Notes under the pieces: generated by a model | What the model was told of the DNA's origin: nothing | Database searches by the model: none | Seen by the model: only the letters and a program-made list of their open reading frames with translations | In this document: one piece after another, positions 27,575 through 36,602 of the stretch | Numbering within the stretch: position 1 is the first letter of the stretch | How the letters are laid out: each line of letters opens with the position of its first letter | Source of the DNA: Bryobacter sp. | GTDB lineage: Bacteria; Acidobacteriota; Terriglobia; Bryobacterales; Bryobacteraceae | Direction of reading: 5' to 3' | DNA length: 64,000 bases | Assembly: GCA_022843625.1 (NCBI GenBank) | Contig: JALHNH010000002.1 | Span: forward strand, 310,001 to 374,000 | Program-made: the position numbers and the translations under genes

Positions 27575-27917
27575 TGGATCTTCTGGATCCGTTGGTCCCT
27601 CACCTTCCGCTGCAGGCCTTGAAGATAAGCCTTTCATTGTTACCAAGTCGGTCGATGCGACCTTGGTTGAGATTACGCCAAATGTAATTGTGGTCAAAGA
27701 AGTAGGAAAGAACGGGAAAGAGAAAGTTTACGAGATCCGTTACAACTCCAAAGTGCAATTTTCTGCGGACAAGAAAACTGAACTTGGGCAAGCCAAGCGC
27801 AAACTCAACTTGGAAGACTTCAAGCCCGGTCAATTTGTCAGACTTACATGGATTCCGGATATTGGCGTTGCCGTGGCGCTAAAGGCGATTCCACAAAAGC
27901 AAAGCCGGCCGGCCTAA
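27531..27917 (+). CDS. Small exported protein of unknown function
   Basis: 128 residues. An N-terminal hydrophobic leader (VTTLFLMTLLAQ) and a Gly/Ser/Pro-rich linker precede a compact beta-rich domain with alternating hydrophobic residues (DATLVEITPNVIVVKEVG, YEIRYNSKVQFS, GQFVRLTWI). This resembles small OB-like or DUF5666-type periplasmic domains, but I do not recognise it with confidence. The ATG lies inside the preceding gene and has no good ribosome-binding site, suggesting coupled translation. Confidence 0.6.
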   Translation: MVTTLFLMTLLAQGSGSSGSVGPSPSAAGLEDKPFIVTKSVDATLVEITPNVIVVKEVGKNGKEKVYEIRYNSKVQFSADKKTELGQAKRKLNLEDFKPGQFVRLTWIPDIGVAVALKAIPQKQSRPA

Positions 27918-27959
27918 GGAATCCCGCTAATTCCTCCGGGGTGACCAGCAGGCATTCGT

Positions 27960-28787
27960 CTAGAAAGAAATGCCGAAGCCGAAGAGTAAATTTCCACCAC
28001 TCAGCAGATTTTTGCCTCGCAGGGGCTTGATGTATCCGCCAGACAGGCTGTAGCGATTGTTAATTCGATACTGCGCTTCGCCGCCGATCGCGAGCAATGC
28101 TACCCCTTCGCCAACTCCGAATCCAACCGAGCGGCTCAGGTCGGCCGGGCGTGCAGGTTCAAGTCCTACCAGGTTGCCGGATATCGAAAGACGAGAAAAG
28201 AGCCGTCTTGACGCTGTTACGGAATAGGAAAATTCATCTGTGAATCCGCGGGAACGGATGTTATAGCCTCCACCGGCCGAGACTAGAATCTTGCTTTTCT
28301 GCAATAGCCTCGAAGCAAAGAGACTGATTCGAGTGTTCAGCTCGCCGTCCCCCGTCGGTAGTCTAAACTCGCCGTCAGGCGTATCTCGAACTGTCACAAG
28401 CCCTTGCGCGTCACCGGTAGGCAGACCAAAGTCTACGGCCACCGATACTGGCGTCCGGCCGTGAAGAAGACGTCGCCGGATGCCGACAGTTGCATCGCCC
28501 AAAGCGGTTAGTGGAGTCGTGGTGTCAAGTCGGTGATTCCTCAAAAAAGGGAAGTTCACCATGGCTGTCCAGTCGTCTGTGATGCCATACTCTGCATAAA
28601 ACGAAGAGGAGAAGTCGCGATACCGAGCCGACGAGATCTTCGTGCCTAAGGGAGTGTAGAATCCCGAGCTGCCTAGCGTGCTAAAGCCGAATCGCGCATA
28701 ACCTGTGCGCTCCTGGCGAGTGAAGCCGGCTTGCGCTATGGCCAGGGCCGGCAGCAGCAGGAACAAAAAGAGGAGGCGATTTGACAT
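27960..28787 (-). CDS. Outer-membrane beta-barrel protein (MetA/phenol-degradation transporter-like)
   Basis: 275 residues with a signal peptide (1-18, LAIAQ). Amphipathic beta strands run through the whole mature chain, ending in a terminal aromatic residue (GFGISF) as is usual for outer-membrane proteins. Features such as YGITDDWTAMVNFPFLRNH and ALGDATVGIRRRLL resemble the Phenol_MetA_deg/transporter barrel family. The transported compound is unknown. It follows the large secreted protein at 28797 by 9 bases, so the two are likely cotranscribed. Confidence 0.75.
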   Translation of the reverse strand: MSNRLLFLFLLLPALAIAQAGFTRQERTGYARFGFSTLGSSGFYTPLGTKISSARYRDFSSSFYAEYGITDDWTAMVNFPFLRNHRLDTTTPLTALGDATVGIRRRLLHGRTPVSVAVDFGLPTGDAQGLVTVRDTPDGEFRLPTGDGELNTRISLFASRLLQKSKILVSAGGGYNIRSRGFTDEFSYSVTASRRLFSRLSISGNLVGLEPARPADLSRSVGFGVGEGVALLAIGGEAQYRINNRYSLSGGYIKPLRGKNLLSGGNLLFGFGISF

Positions 28788-28796
28788 GTTTTTGCT

Positions 28797-30899
28797 TTAG
28801 GGGTTGGTCAGTGTCGCGGAACCAAAGTTGATGCGAAACCCATCGCAATAAACAATCACGTGAGTGAATCCGATTGAGCCCTGTGACGGAATTGGGAAAG
28901 TGAATTCACCAGCGAAGACCCGGTTGATCGTTCCTACTCTCAGGCTGGTAGAGGTGTTCAATGCACCGCTCGACCGGGCTAACCAAACTGATACCGCGCC
29001 GGCTCCGGAGCTGACACGGAAGTTACTATTCAGCTTCATCGTTTCGCCGCCTTCTGGAGTCCGCTCGATCTGCAGGGTGCCTTGGGCGGTGTACCCATTT
29101 TGTCCAGCGAATGTACCCCTGCGGATCACTGTCGGAGTTGGAGGTGGGGGTGGCGGCGGAGCAGCCACTTCGAAGGGCTCTGAAACGGCGGAATCAAGCC
29201 CGGCGCTTACCGCAGTTAACGTGTAACGGCCAGCTACGGGAAGGCTTAGGCCGGGAAACGAAGCGATTCCTTCCACCGCGTTCTGCGCCGCTGGTGCTTG
29301 CAAGGAGCCAGGCCCGCCCGCCAGGCGCAACTCTACAGAACCCTTGAAATTTGTGTCGACGGCGTCATCCTCCTTTATGGCCCGAATCGTTGCCGTAAAT
29401 GGTGTTCCAGTGGTGATCGACGATGGCAATTCAGAAAAGACGAGGCGTTTGGCTGTGGGCGTGGGCGGCACCTCTACAGGTATCGAAGTTGGTGCAACCA
29501 GCACGCGGCTCTCGGTCAGTGTATCGACGATTTCAGCGTAGCCGTGCGCTGATCCGTTTTCCAATTCGATATCCACTCGTGCATCCGCTGGGATCTCTGT
29601 ATTGGCAAACCATGTCGCGACTGGCTGCCCTTTCCACTCGTTCGCTTCGAGCTGGAGCGGCGAAGTGGAGATCGATTCGCCACTCGTGTTTCTAAGCCGC
29701 AAGAAGCCGCTGGCCCCAGCAGCGCCCGACAGTAGTGCGATTCTGCTGCGACGTCCCGGTTGATCGACATTTTCGTTCAAGCCAACCAGGGTCACGATCT
29801 GTTTCTGTCTGGCGAACCCGTTCTCATAAGCGACTGTGACGGGCAATCCTCGGCCAGAGGCCAAAAAGGGTAAAGTCGCTCGTAGCCGCAAGGCTCCAAC
29901 CGCACCTTCGGGGAAAACAAAGCCTTCAGCTGCGAGAACACCGGGAATTTCGACGAGGCCGTTTGCCGCTAATGTGATGCGGCGGATCGTTGCCGGGCCG
30001 CCTGGAAAACCAAGCGCTTCAATCGCAATTTCCTGCTCGGTCTCATTGGGATTGAACAGCCTGAGGGTGGTCGATGCGCCAACCCCGTTTAATAGAAGGC
30101 TTGTTCCTTCAGGATTGGAAGCTGCGATTCGCTCGGCCTGCGCCACCAGCCTGTTGCCGGCAAGTCTTCCGCTGACGGAAAGGAAGCCGGTAGCTTCTCC
30201 GGCTGTGACGGCGAACTGCACTCTTCCGAGCGGGATCTCCGGATCGGAAAGAAACTTGGAGGCCGATGTTCTCCAGATGGCCGGTTCTTCGCTGGAAATA
30301 GCCTCAATTCCGCGCAGAATGCCACGTGCATCATAAACCGATACGGTCAGCGTAGTATTAGGAGCGGCAAGCACTGCGGTAATATCTGTGCGTAATTCTT
30401 GTTCGCCTTCCGATCGGTTCGCCAGCCAGAGGGAGTGTAGCGTTGCATTCGGCACGAGAAGTTCCGACGATGCCAGCGAGTTCAAGCCCTGACCGGAAGT
30501 GCCTGACGGATTCGAGGTGTTGGAATTGATTCCCCGCAGTTCGAAAGGCTGATTGCCACGGACTACCAGGGCTCCTTCGCCCTCACCGAGCCCAAACAAA
30601 TCGAGCAGCACGTTGCTCAGGCGCAGAGTCTCACCCGGCCCCAACGCCCGCACCTGAGCTGGCGGGGCAGATGTGTTCGAAGTCGGCAAGAATTTAAATT
30701 CAAAGGAGGCTGAGGAAGTGCCAAGATTTACTACCCAGGCGCTGGTTTCCATACGCGCGCCATCTGGCACCTGTGTCTGCACAACACCTGGAAGCACCCG
30801 GCTGTAGGGAGCTTCGGCTGCCTCAAGCGATGGCCTCAGAGTCAAAAGATGAAGGGCAGCTAAAATCAGGCCAACGGACAAACGAGTGTAAGCGGTCAT
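28797..30899 (-). CDS. Large secreted protein with C-terminal DM13-like domain
   Basis: 700 residues from ATG 30899, chosen because a typical signal peptide (about 1-27) follows; the frame is open 26 codons further upstream. Several beta-sandwich (Ig-like) repeats fill residues 35-560, including an Ig-like section (KRLVFSELPSSITTGTPFTA). A poly-Pro linker (APPPPPPPTPT) leads to a ~105-residue domain resembling DM13: GTFAGQNGY, then FTHVIVYCDGFRINFGSATL with a single conserved Cys. DM13 has been proposed to act in redox/electron transfer or hydroxylation at the cell surface, without proof. It pairs with an outer-membrane barrel immediately downstream. Confidence 0.7.
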   Translation of the reverse strand: MTAYTRLSVGLILAALHLLTLRPSLEAAEAPYSRVLPGVVQTQVPDGARMETSAWVVNLGTSSASFEFKFLPTSNTSAPPAQVRALGPGETLRLSNVLLDLFGLGEGEGALVVRGNQPFELRGINSNTSNPSGTSGQGLNSLASSELLVPNATLHSLWLANRSEGEQELRTDITAVLAAPNTTLTVSVYDARGILRGIEAISSEEPAIWRTSASKFLSDPEIPLGRVQFAVTAGEATGFLSVSGRLAGNRLVAQAERIAASNPEGTSLLLNGVGASTTLRLFNPNETEQEIAIEALGFPGGPATIRRITLAANGLVEIPGVLAAEGFVFPEGAVGALRLRATLPFLASGRGLPVTVAYENGFARQKQIVTLVGLNENVDQPGRRSRIALLSGAAGASGFLRLRNTSGESISTSPLQLEANEWKGQPVATWFANTEIPADARVDIELENGSAHGYAEIVDTLTESRVLVAPTSIPVEVPPTPTAKRLVFSELPSSITTGTPFTATIRAIKEDDAVDTNFKGSVELRLAGGPGSLQAPAAQNAVEGIASFPGLSLPVAGRYTLTAVSAGLDSAVSEPFEVAAPPPPPPPTPTVIRRGTFAGQNGYTAQGTLQIERTPEGGETMKLNSNFRVSSGAGAVSVWLARSSGALNTSTSLRVGTINRVFAGEFTFPIPSQGSIGFTHVIVYCDGFRINFGSATLTNP

Positions 30900-31135
30900 A
30901 AGGGAATGTGATCCTTTTGAAGTTTCTGTAGTTGACGTCGTGGGAGATCGGCAAATCCCCCTCAGTCCATAGCTCACTTCGCACTTGCGTCGCCAAGAGT
31001 TACGGTATTTTTATGCGAATCGTTTGACAGATGAGTAATACGAATAAGAGAACGCGAGTTGCGGCCACAAATCACAAATCTAAGGGCGACCCCGGAAGGG
31101 AATTGCGTCGACCCTCAAGTCGAGTTGCGTCTCCG

Positions 31136-31161
31136 CCGAACTTGATAGTCCGAACTTGATA
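31136..31161. repeat. Tandem 12-bp direct repeat before the YVTN gene
   Basis: CCGAACTTGATA occurs at 31136-31147 and again at 31150-31161, with a 14-base period, directly before the ATG at 31164. It may be a local duplication or a regulator site; no ribosome-binding site is evident in it. Confidence 0.6.
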
Positions 31162-31163
31162 AG

Positions 31164-32138
31164 ATGCTTGCCATGCGCCGACTGTCGATACTGCTCCTCA
31201 CTGCTTTTCTCTCAGTCGCGGCCGATCTGGCCGTCGTTGAAAAGAAGGGCGGCGCGCTCAGCTTCTACTCGCCCACCGGCCAGCATCTGGGTTCCGTAAA
31301 GACAGCCATCCATCCCCATGAAATGGTCTTCTCTCCAGACGGCAAATTCCTCTATGTCTCCGAGAACGGCCTGCTGTGGATGACTGATCCCGGTTCGGGC
31401 GGCAACTCCATCGCCATCATCGACGTCGCCAAACGCACCCTCGCTGGCCGTATCGACCTAGGCAAGAACCGGCGCCCGCACGGCATGGACGTGCAACCCA
31501 AAACCGGCCACCTTGTCGTCACCGTCGAGAACCCCTCGGGGCTCCTGCTCGTTGACCCCAAAACCCGCAAAGTAGTCAAACGCTACGACACCCAAGGGAA
31601 GCAACCCCACATGGTAATTCTGGATAAGGCTGGGGAAACCGCCTGGGTGAGTAATTCCGGCTCCGGCACTCTCGCCGCAGTTCATTTAGCCACCGCCCAA
31701 GTGCACCTGCTCACGCTCGGTGAAAATACCCAGGGCGGCGTCTTCACCAAAAACGGCAAAACCTTATTTCTAGCCGTCATGGGTGCCAACGAAATTGTGG
31801 AAATCGATGTTGCCCAACGCAAAGTAACCGGCCGCATCCCCACCAGCAAGGGCCCGGCCCGCCTGGCCCTCAGCCTGGACGAGAAGACGCTCATTTACAA
31901 CGTGCAGCTCGAACCCGGCATCGCCTGGGCCGACATCGCGTCGAAGAAGCAACTGCTCCGCCTGGACCTCCCCGGCCGCCCCCTCTCTCTTACTCTCTCC
32001 CGCGACGGAAAAACAGCCTTCCTCGGCATCCAGGAAGAAGACAAAATCGCCCTCGTTGACGTCGCTTCCCGCCGTATCCTGAAATTCCTTTCTACCCCCA
32101 AAGGCGCCGGGCCCGACCCTGTCCTTGAATTGCCCTAA
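31164..32138 (+). CDS. Secreted YVTN-type beta-propeller protein
   Basis: 324 residues; the true start may be the ATG three codons in (31173), which gives the cleaner signal peptide MRRLSILLLTAFLSVA. About six blades of the YVTN/NHL type are visible, with repeated forms such as EMVFSPDGKFLYVSENG, NSIAIIDVAKRTLAGRI, PHGMDVQPKTGHLVV and DKIALVDVASRRILKF. Such propellers are surface or periplasmic binding scaffolds; no enzyme activity can be inferred. It is divergent from the DM13-like gene and monocistronic by appearance. Confidence 0.78.
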   Translation: MLAMRRLSILLLTAFLSVAADLAVVEKKGGALSFYSPTGQHLGSVKTAIHPHEMVFSPDGKFLYVSENGLLWMTDPGSGGNSIAIIDVAKRTLAGRIDLGKNRRPHGMDVQPKTGHLVVTVENPSGLLLVDPKTRKVVKRYDTQGKQPHMVILDKAGETAWVSNSGSGTLAAVHLATAQVHLLTLGENTQGGVFTKNGKTLFLAVMGANEIVEIDVAQRKVTGRIPTSKGPARLALSLDEKTLIYNVQLEPGIAWADIASKKQLLRLDLPGRPLSLTLSRDGKTAFLGIQEEDKIALVDVASRRILKFLSTPKGAGPDPVLELP

Positions 32139-32253
32139 TAACACCGCGACCCTTCGGGAATAGAGTGGTGGTTGCGTTGGTTTCTACTTTCTGATTTTGT
32201 GGGCCTGATGTGATAGGACTATAACAGCCACAAGCAGGAGTCGAAGAGTCGAA

Positions 32254-33444
32254 TTGAAACGCTCGAGTTCAGGCCTGAATGCGACCCTCGCCATTGGATT
32301 TGCTTTAGGGATGGCCCTGATCGCGTGGTCGTATCAAAAATACTGGCCTGATCTGCTGCAACTTCCGCCCTCGAACCATAGCGGGCTACCCACTACACAT
32401 GTGGACGAGGGAAAAATCGTCCTTCGCGTTGCCGGTAGCCAACTGGTGGGAGAAGTTGCCCGATATGACGACGAGTTATTCGCATACATGATGTTCGATT
32501 ATTTGCGAACGCAACCTGCTTTTGCCGACACCGAGGTTCTGATCACCTACTCCCTTCGCGGTGGCATGATCAAATACATTCTCAGAGTAGTATTACCGAA
32601 TGACTTCATCACGGGACTTCCACGACTTTACGATTTAGCAGCCCAATTCCCGTTCTTAACTCCAGAGTGGGTAATCGTCGACGACCGAATCATCCTGAAC
32701 CAGCGATCTAAAACGCAAACGTTCGTACAGGCCTACAATCAGCCTGCGTACCGCAAACTGGAACATCTGTCGGAGAAGGACATGATCGCCTACACCAGAC
32801 GCTTCATCCGATTCAAATCCAACACAGATCCGCGCATCCGTAGAAAGATCGAACCGGTCCCCCAGGCCCTCAGCAAGGATGAGGCCCAGCGCTTAGCCGA
32901 AGATATCGTCAGCGTGACTCAGTTCTATGACGTGCCCGTGGACTTCTTCCTGGGAATCGGCGCCATGGAGAACAACTACATGAACGTCAAGGGGGATCTT
33001 GGCAATGCTGTCTGGAAAAGACGACCGGCCAAAGGAGATGTAGTTCTTCGTCGTCGAAACGGCCGCGTGCTGACTCTGAACGAATCTTCCGGTGTATGGC
33101 AGATCACCAGAGAAACGCTGCGGTACGCGCACTCGCTCTACCTGACGGACAAGCGCGACTATACCAGGCTTCCACCACATCTTCGCCCACCGAGAAGTCT
33201 GGATGTTGCGGGTGTTGATCACGAGGTTCTCACCACCTATGCCGGGATAATCTTTCGTGACCTGTTGGATCGCTTCGGCGGGGACGTAGGGCAGGCAGTT
33301 GGCGCGTACAACGGCGGTCCGGGAAATCCGAACGCGAAATACGAAGCAGGAGTCCGCCTGGTAGCCGAACATGCTAGGCGAATGCTGGAGCAAGCGGCGT
33401 CACTGCGGGGAGAACGTGTCGTGGACAAACGATTTCTTCGATGA
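32254..33444 (+). CDS. Membrane-anchored lytic transglycosylase-like protein
   Basis: 396 residues from a TTG with AGGAGT about 15 bases upstream. An N-terminal membrane anchor (about 9-30) precedes ~170 residues of unassigned sequence and then a lysozyme-like SLT domain: catalytic-type Glu 239 in FFLGIGAMENNY, GVWQITRETL, and VGAYNGGPGNP near residue 350. Family members cleave peptidoglycan glycan strands to 1,6-anhydro products in the periplasm. The Glu context (AMEN instead of the common ESGF) is unusual, so substrate or activity may differ. Confidence 0.75.
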   Translation: MKRSSSGLNATLAIGFALGMALIAWSYQKYWPDLLQLPPSNHSGLPTTHVDEGKIVLRVAGSQLVGEVARYDDELFAYMMFDYLRTQPAFADTEVLITYSLRGGMIKYILRVVLPNDFITGLPRLYDLAAQFPFLTPEWVIVDDRIILNQRSKTQTFVQAYNQPAYRKLEHLSEKDMIAYTRRFIRFKSNTDPRIRRKIEPVPQALSKDEAQRLAEDIVSVTQFYDVPVDFFLGIGAMENNYMNVKGDLGNAVWKRRPAKGDVVLRRRNGRVLTLNESSGVWQITRETLRYAHSLYLTDKRDYTRLPPHLRPPRSLDVAGVDHEVLTTYAGIIFRDLLDRFGGDVGQAVGAYNGGPGNPNAKYEAGVRLVAEHARRMLEQAASLRGERVVDKRFLR

Positions 33445-33654
33445 ACCTGGGAAAGTCGTCAGCCTGGAAAGTCGTCGGAAAGTTCTCAGCCTGAAGCCGC
33501 TTCACTAGTCAGAGGCAGTTCTTCCATCAGGCCTCCGGCGCTTCCGCAATGCGCATGCGCATTAGGGAGTGCCTACCACAGTCGGCATCTTCCAGCCAGG
33601 AGGCAACTAAGCCGAAGGCCTACCCGTCCTGCCAATTCCCGCTGGCGCAATCCC

Positions 33655-33712
33655 GGCATTCCCTGGAGTGCGGTGACCGGTCGCCAAGTCCCAGTCAGTA
33701 CTTGTGTTCCTT
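33655..33712. repeat. Possible dispersed intergenic repeat of the LECGD type
   Basis: The segment around 33660-33690 (TGGAGTGCGGTGACCGGTCGCC) resembles a repeat family that in Acidobacteria and Verrucomicrobia is often mistranslated as LECGD-type peptides, as recalled from other genomes. It contains a near-palindrome GGTGACCGGTCGCC. Only one copy was noticed here. Confidence 0.3.
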
Positions 33713-34153
33713 TCAGCGGGCAGGCGGTAGCAGCGGATTCCCCCATCGCAATCCAGGGAAACGCCCAAAATCCCGGTCCGTCGTGCACAAATAACCCCCA
33801 TGTTCCATCGTCAACGCAGCCAATTGAGCGTCCGTGATCATTGAGCCGCTAGCCTGACCAGCCAGCACCATTTCCCTCAGGTAAAACAGGTGCTGTGCCC
33901 CTGGAGCCAGCATTCGAACGCTGGGATGCGCCACCCAGCTCGACACAATGCGCATGACCTTTTCACCGCTAGCCCTCACACTGGGCAGTTTCGGATAAGT
34001 AGCAATCCGCAAAAACGCACCGACGCTTTGCCACGGGATTCCTACCAATTGTTGCCCCGACAGCAACTGCTCCAACCAAACGCGGGCTTCCCCGTGCAAG
34101 GGCGATTGATCATCATAGGCGTAGAGCAGAAGGTTGGCGTCAATGACCCACAT
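33713..34153 (-). CDS. vapC: VapC-family PIN domain toxin (ribonuclease)
   Basis: 146 residues, a complete PIN domain. Metal-binding acidic residues include D5 (VIDANLLLYAYD), D108 (MITDAQLAAL) and D126/D128 (CTTDRDFGRFPG), and the ending FPGLRWGNPL is characteristic of the M. tuberculosis-type VapC subfamily. Such toxins cut specific tRNAs or rRNA. The ATG starts directly at the end of the antitoxin gene (no gap), and the unit is transcribed leftward from the operator at 34389-34426. Confidence 0.88.
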   Translation of the reverse strand: MWVIDANLLLYAYDDQSPLHGEARVWLEQLLSGQQLVGIPWQSVGAFLRIATYPKLPSVRASGEKVMRIVSSWVAHPSVRMLAPGAQHLFYLREMVLAGQASGSMITDAQLAALTMEHGGYLCTTDRDFGRFPGLRWGNPLLPPAR

Positions 34154-34390
34154 CTACTTGCTTTCTAACTCGTCCAATTGCTCCAGCAGCAGGTGGATGT
34201 TGTCGTATGACATACCTAGAGGCAGCCCTAAGGACAAGGGTTCCACCACAAAGTTCGGCCGCTCTTTGGGTGCTGCAAAGCCTTTTCGCAACATCTCATT
34301 CACTGTCACTTTGAACGGCATGCCCGTCTTGCGCATCTCTTGCTCCAGTAGCGCTGCCACATCATCGTCCAAGCTTAGCGTCGTTCTCAC
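34154..34390 (-). CDS. vapB: VapB-type ribbon-helix-helix antitoxin
   Basis: 78 residues from a GTG start. The N-terminus MRTTLSLDDDVAALLEQEMR is a ribbon-helix-helix DNA-binding strand and helix; the C-terminal part (LSLGLPLGMSYDNIHLLLEQLDE) is the toxin-neutralising tail typical of this subfamily. It abuts vapC. Autoregulation through the two CATC-NN-GATG palindromes at its 5-prime end is expected. Confidence 0.85.
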   Translation of the reverse strand: MRTTLSLDDDVAALLEQEMRKTGMPFKVTVNEMLRKGFAAPKERPNFVVEPLSLGLPLGMSYDNIHLLLEQLDELESK

Positions 34391-34426
34391 ATCGTGATGT
34401 TAACAGGGATAGCATCAAGATGCTAT
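34389..34426. promoter_or_regulatory. Probable vapBC operator: two palindromes with a common core
   Basis: ACATC-GT-GATGT (34389-34400) overlaps the vapB start. ATAGCATC-AA-GATGCTAT (34409-34426) lies just upstream. Both share CATC-NN-GATG, and their centres are 23 bp apart, about two helical turns, as expected for tandem ribbon-helix-helix dimers. Function is inferred from position and symmetry. Confidence 0.6.
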
Positions 34427-34828
34427 GCCTGCTTCTCCTCAGCTTCATGGACTCTGCGCGGTTTGATGGATTGCTCTAAAAGAAGACCCCAATTCTTGTT
34501 CACCGAACCCCAACATCTATTTCTTCTTTCAACTCAACAATCTACACTCGCGCCTGCCCAAGCCGCCAACCGGGATCTGCCATCTTCAATCGGGGCAGGG
34601 CCCGCGCCGCCCCACCGGTTCTTTGACAATTTGCCCAAGGCTTTACACTCCTCGGGAGACCGCGCTACACGTGTATCTCCCGGTATTCCATCCGCTTTTA
34701 TCCCCCCGGAAAAGCGAAAATTTCCCAGAAGAGAATCTAACCCGACTCCGGCTTATCTCTCTTAAAATCATGCGGATGGAATGCCCCTTATGTCGCATTT
34801 GTCACCAACCTGTTACCCTCTAACCTAG
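34427..34828. other. Intergenic region between vapBC and rsmB
   Basis: No gene recognised. Two possible hairpins are present: CGGGAGA/TCTCCCG (34653-34682), enclosing the 10-bp palindrome TACACGTGTA (34666-34675), and CGCTTTT/AAAAGCG (34693-34716). Neither ends in a convincing T-run. The rsmB promoter must lie near the right end. Confidence 0.45.
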
Positions 34829-35887
34829 ATGGCAATCATCTCTCCCGCCCGCCGCGTCGCCTTCGATTGTCTGCGCCGTGTTCATGGTGGCGGTCACTCC
34901 GACACCTTGCTCCACGAGCTCGCTAAGCCCCTCGCTACTCGCGATGCCGCCCTCGCACATGAAATCGTTTACGGTGTCCTCCGCTACCAGAACCAGCTCG
35001 ACTGGCTGGCCCAACACTTCTCCGGACGCCAAATTCTTACCGTCGATGAGCCCACCGCTATCCTTCTGCGTATGGGGCTTTACCAGATGCGCTACCTCGC
35101 GCGCATTCCTCCCCATGCCGCTGTGATGGAAGCGGTAGAACTCGCCAAACGATCGAACAAACGCGCTGCTGCTGGCCTTGTTAATGCCGTTCTGCGTAAA
35201 GTTCACAAGCGTGTCCTCAATTTTCCAGACCCTACGATCGAACTCTGCCTCCCGGAATGGCTCTATAAGAAATGGGTGAAACAGTTTGGAGCCGACCTCA
35301 CCCGCACTATCGCCCTCGCCTTCCTGCGCGCCCCGGAAAAAGGCATGGACCCTGGTGCGCGCTCCATCGTCCCGCATCTCAACCTGCAACCCGGTAACAC
35401 CTATCTCGACCTCTGCGCTGCCCCTGGAAACAAGACCTGGCAGGCCCTCAAAACCGAGAACCTGAAGGCGATCGCCTGTGATCGCAGCTTCAAGCGTTTG
35501 CTGCCACTGCAGCAGATTGGCATCCCGCTTGTGCATCTTGACGCGGCCTTCCCGCTGCCTTTCAAGAGGCAATTCGATCGCATCCTCGCCGATGTGCCTT
35601 GTTCTGGAACCGGTACCCTTGGCCGCAATCCTGAAATCAAGTGGCGATTGACCCCGGAAGAATTCGAACGCCAGTCCAGCCGACAGAAGGACATTCTCAA
35701 GAACGCTCTCGATGCCCTGACCCCTGGCGGTACTCTCGTTTACTCGACATGCTCACTCGAAAAAGAAGAAAATGAAGAGGTAGTCCGCGCGGTATGCGGC
35801 GACATGACGGTTCAGATGCATAGCCGGATCCCCGGAATTGACCCCGGCGATGGCTTCTTTGCTGCTGTCATCCAGAAAAAATCATGA
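34829..35887 (+). CDS. rsmB: 16S rRNA (cytosine-967-C5)-methyltransferase RsmB
   Basis: 352 residues: an N-terminal NusB-like helical RNA-binding domain (about 5-135), then the SAM methyltransferase. Motif I is LDLCAAPGNKT; the two Cys of the m5C mechanism are C258 (ADVPCSGTGTLGRNPEIKWR) and C308 (VYSTCSLEKEENE). It methylates C967 of 16S rRNA in the cytoplasm. It is shorter than the E. coli enzyme (429 residues), mostly in the linker and early methyltransferase region. Its stop overlaps rpe by ATGA. Confidence 0.93.
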   Translation: MAIISPARRVAFDCLRRVHGGGHSDTLLHELAKPLATRDAALAHEIVYGVLRYQNQLDWLAQHFSGRQILTVDEPTAILLRMGLYQMRYLARIPPHAAVMEAVELAKRSNKRAAAGLVNAVLRKVHKRVLNFPDPTIELCLPEWLYKKWVKQFGADLTRTIALAFLRAPEKGMDPGARSIVPHLNLQPGNTYLDLCAAPGNKTWQALKTENLKAIACDRSFKRLLPLQQIGIPLVHLDAAFPLPFKRQFDRILADVPCSGTGTLGRNPEIKWRLTPEEFERQSSRQKDILKNALDALTPGGTLVYSTCSLEKEENEEVVRAVCGDMTVQMHSRIPGIDPGDGFFAAVIQKKS

Positions 35888-36567
35888 GCCACGAAATCCA
35901 GATCCTGCCCAGCCTCCTCGCTGCCGATTTCACGCGCCTCGGTGAGGAGATCGCGACCGTCGAGGCGGCCGGCGCGACCATGCTGCACTACGATGTCATG
36001 GATGGCCGCTTTGTCCCCAATATCTCGATGGGCCTCCCGATTCTTGAATCGATCCGCAAGGTCACCAAATGCTGGCTCGATGTCCATCTCATGATTGTCG
36101 AACCAGAGCGCCACGTCGAAGCTTTCCGCGCAGCTGGAGCCGATTCGATCTCGGTGCATCAGGAGGCCAGCCCCCACTTGCACCGCACTTTGTCGCTGAT
36201 CCAGGCCACCGGGGCGAAGGCCGGAGTTGTACTGAATCCTGCCACGCCTGTCCATACCCTCGATGACGTGCTTGGTTTGGCAGACTTCGTGCTTATCATG
36301 AGTGTCAACCCCGGCTATGGTGGTCAAAAATTTATTCCTGCTGCGCTACATAAGATCCGTCAACTCGACCAGATCCGCCGCCAGCGTAACCTCAACTACT
36401 GCATTGAGATCGATGGCGGCGTCGACCTGTCCAACATCTTCGAAATTTCCGAGGCTGGTTGCGACTGGTTTGTCGCCGGTTCGTCCGTCTTTCGCAGTGA
36501 ATCTCCGGCCACAGCCGTGCGCGATCTCCACACTCGCGCCGCCTCCGGCCGACAACTACTCGCCTAA
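35884..36567 (+). CDS. rpe: Ribulose-phosphate 3-epimerase
   Basis: 227-residue TIM barrel with all family signatures: ILPSLLAADFTRLGEEI at the start, MLHYDVMDGRFVPNISMG (metal-binding His/Asp), LIMSVNPGYGGQKF and EIDGGVD. It interconverts ribulose 5-phosphate and xylulose 5-phosphate in the pentose phosphate pathway. Translation is coupled to rsmB by ATGA; bamD follows after 35 bases. Confidence 0.95.
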   Translation: MSHEIQILPSLLAADFTRLGEEIATVEAAGATMLHYDVMDGRFVPNISMGLPILESIRKVTKCWLDVHLMIVEPERHVEAFRAAGADSISVHQEASPHLHRTLSLIQATGAKAGVVLNPATPVHTLDDVLGLADFVLIMSVNPGYGGQKFIPAALHKIRQLDQIRRQRNLNYCIEIDGGVDLSNIFEISEAGCDWFVAGSSVFRSESPATAVRDLHTRAASGRQLLA

Positions 36568-36602
36568 AGCTCTTCCTACGAGTTAAACTAAGAGGTACAT
36601 TG

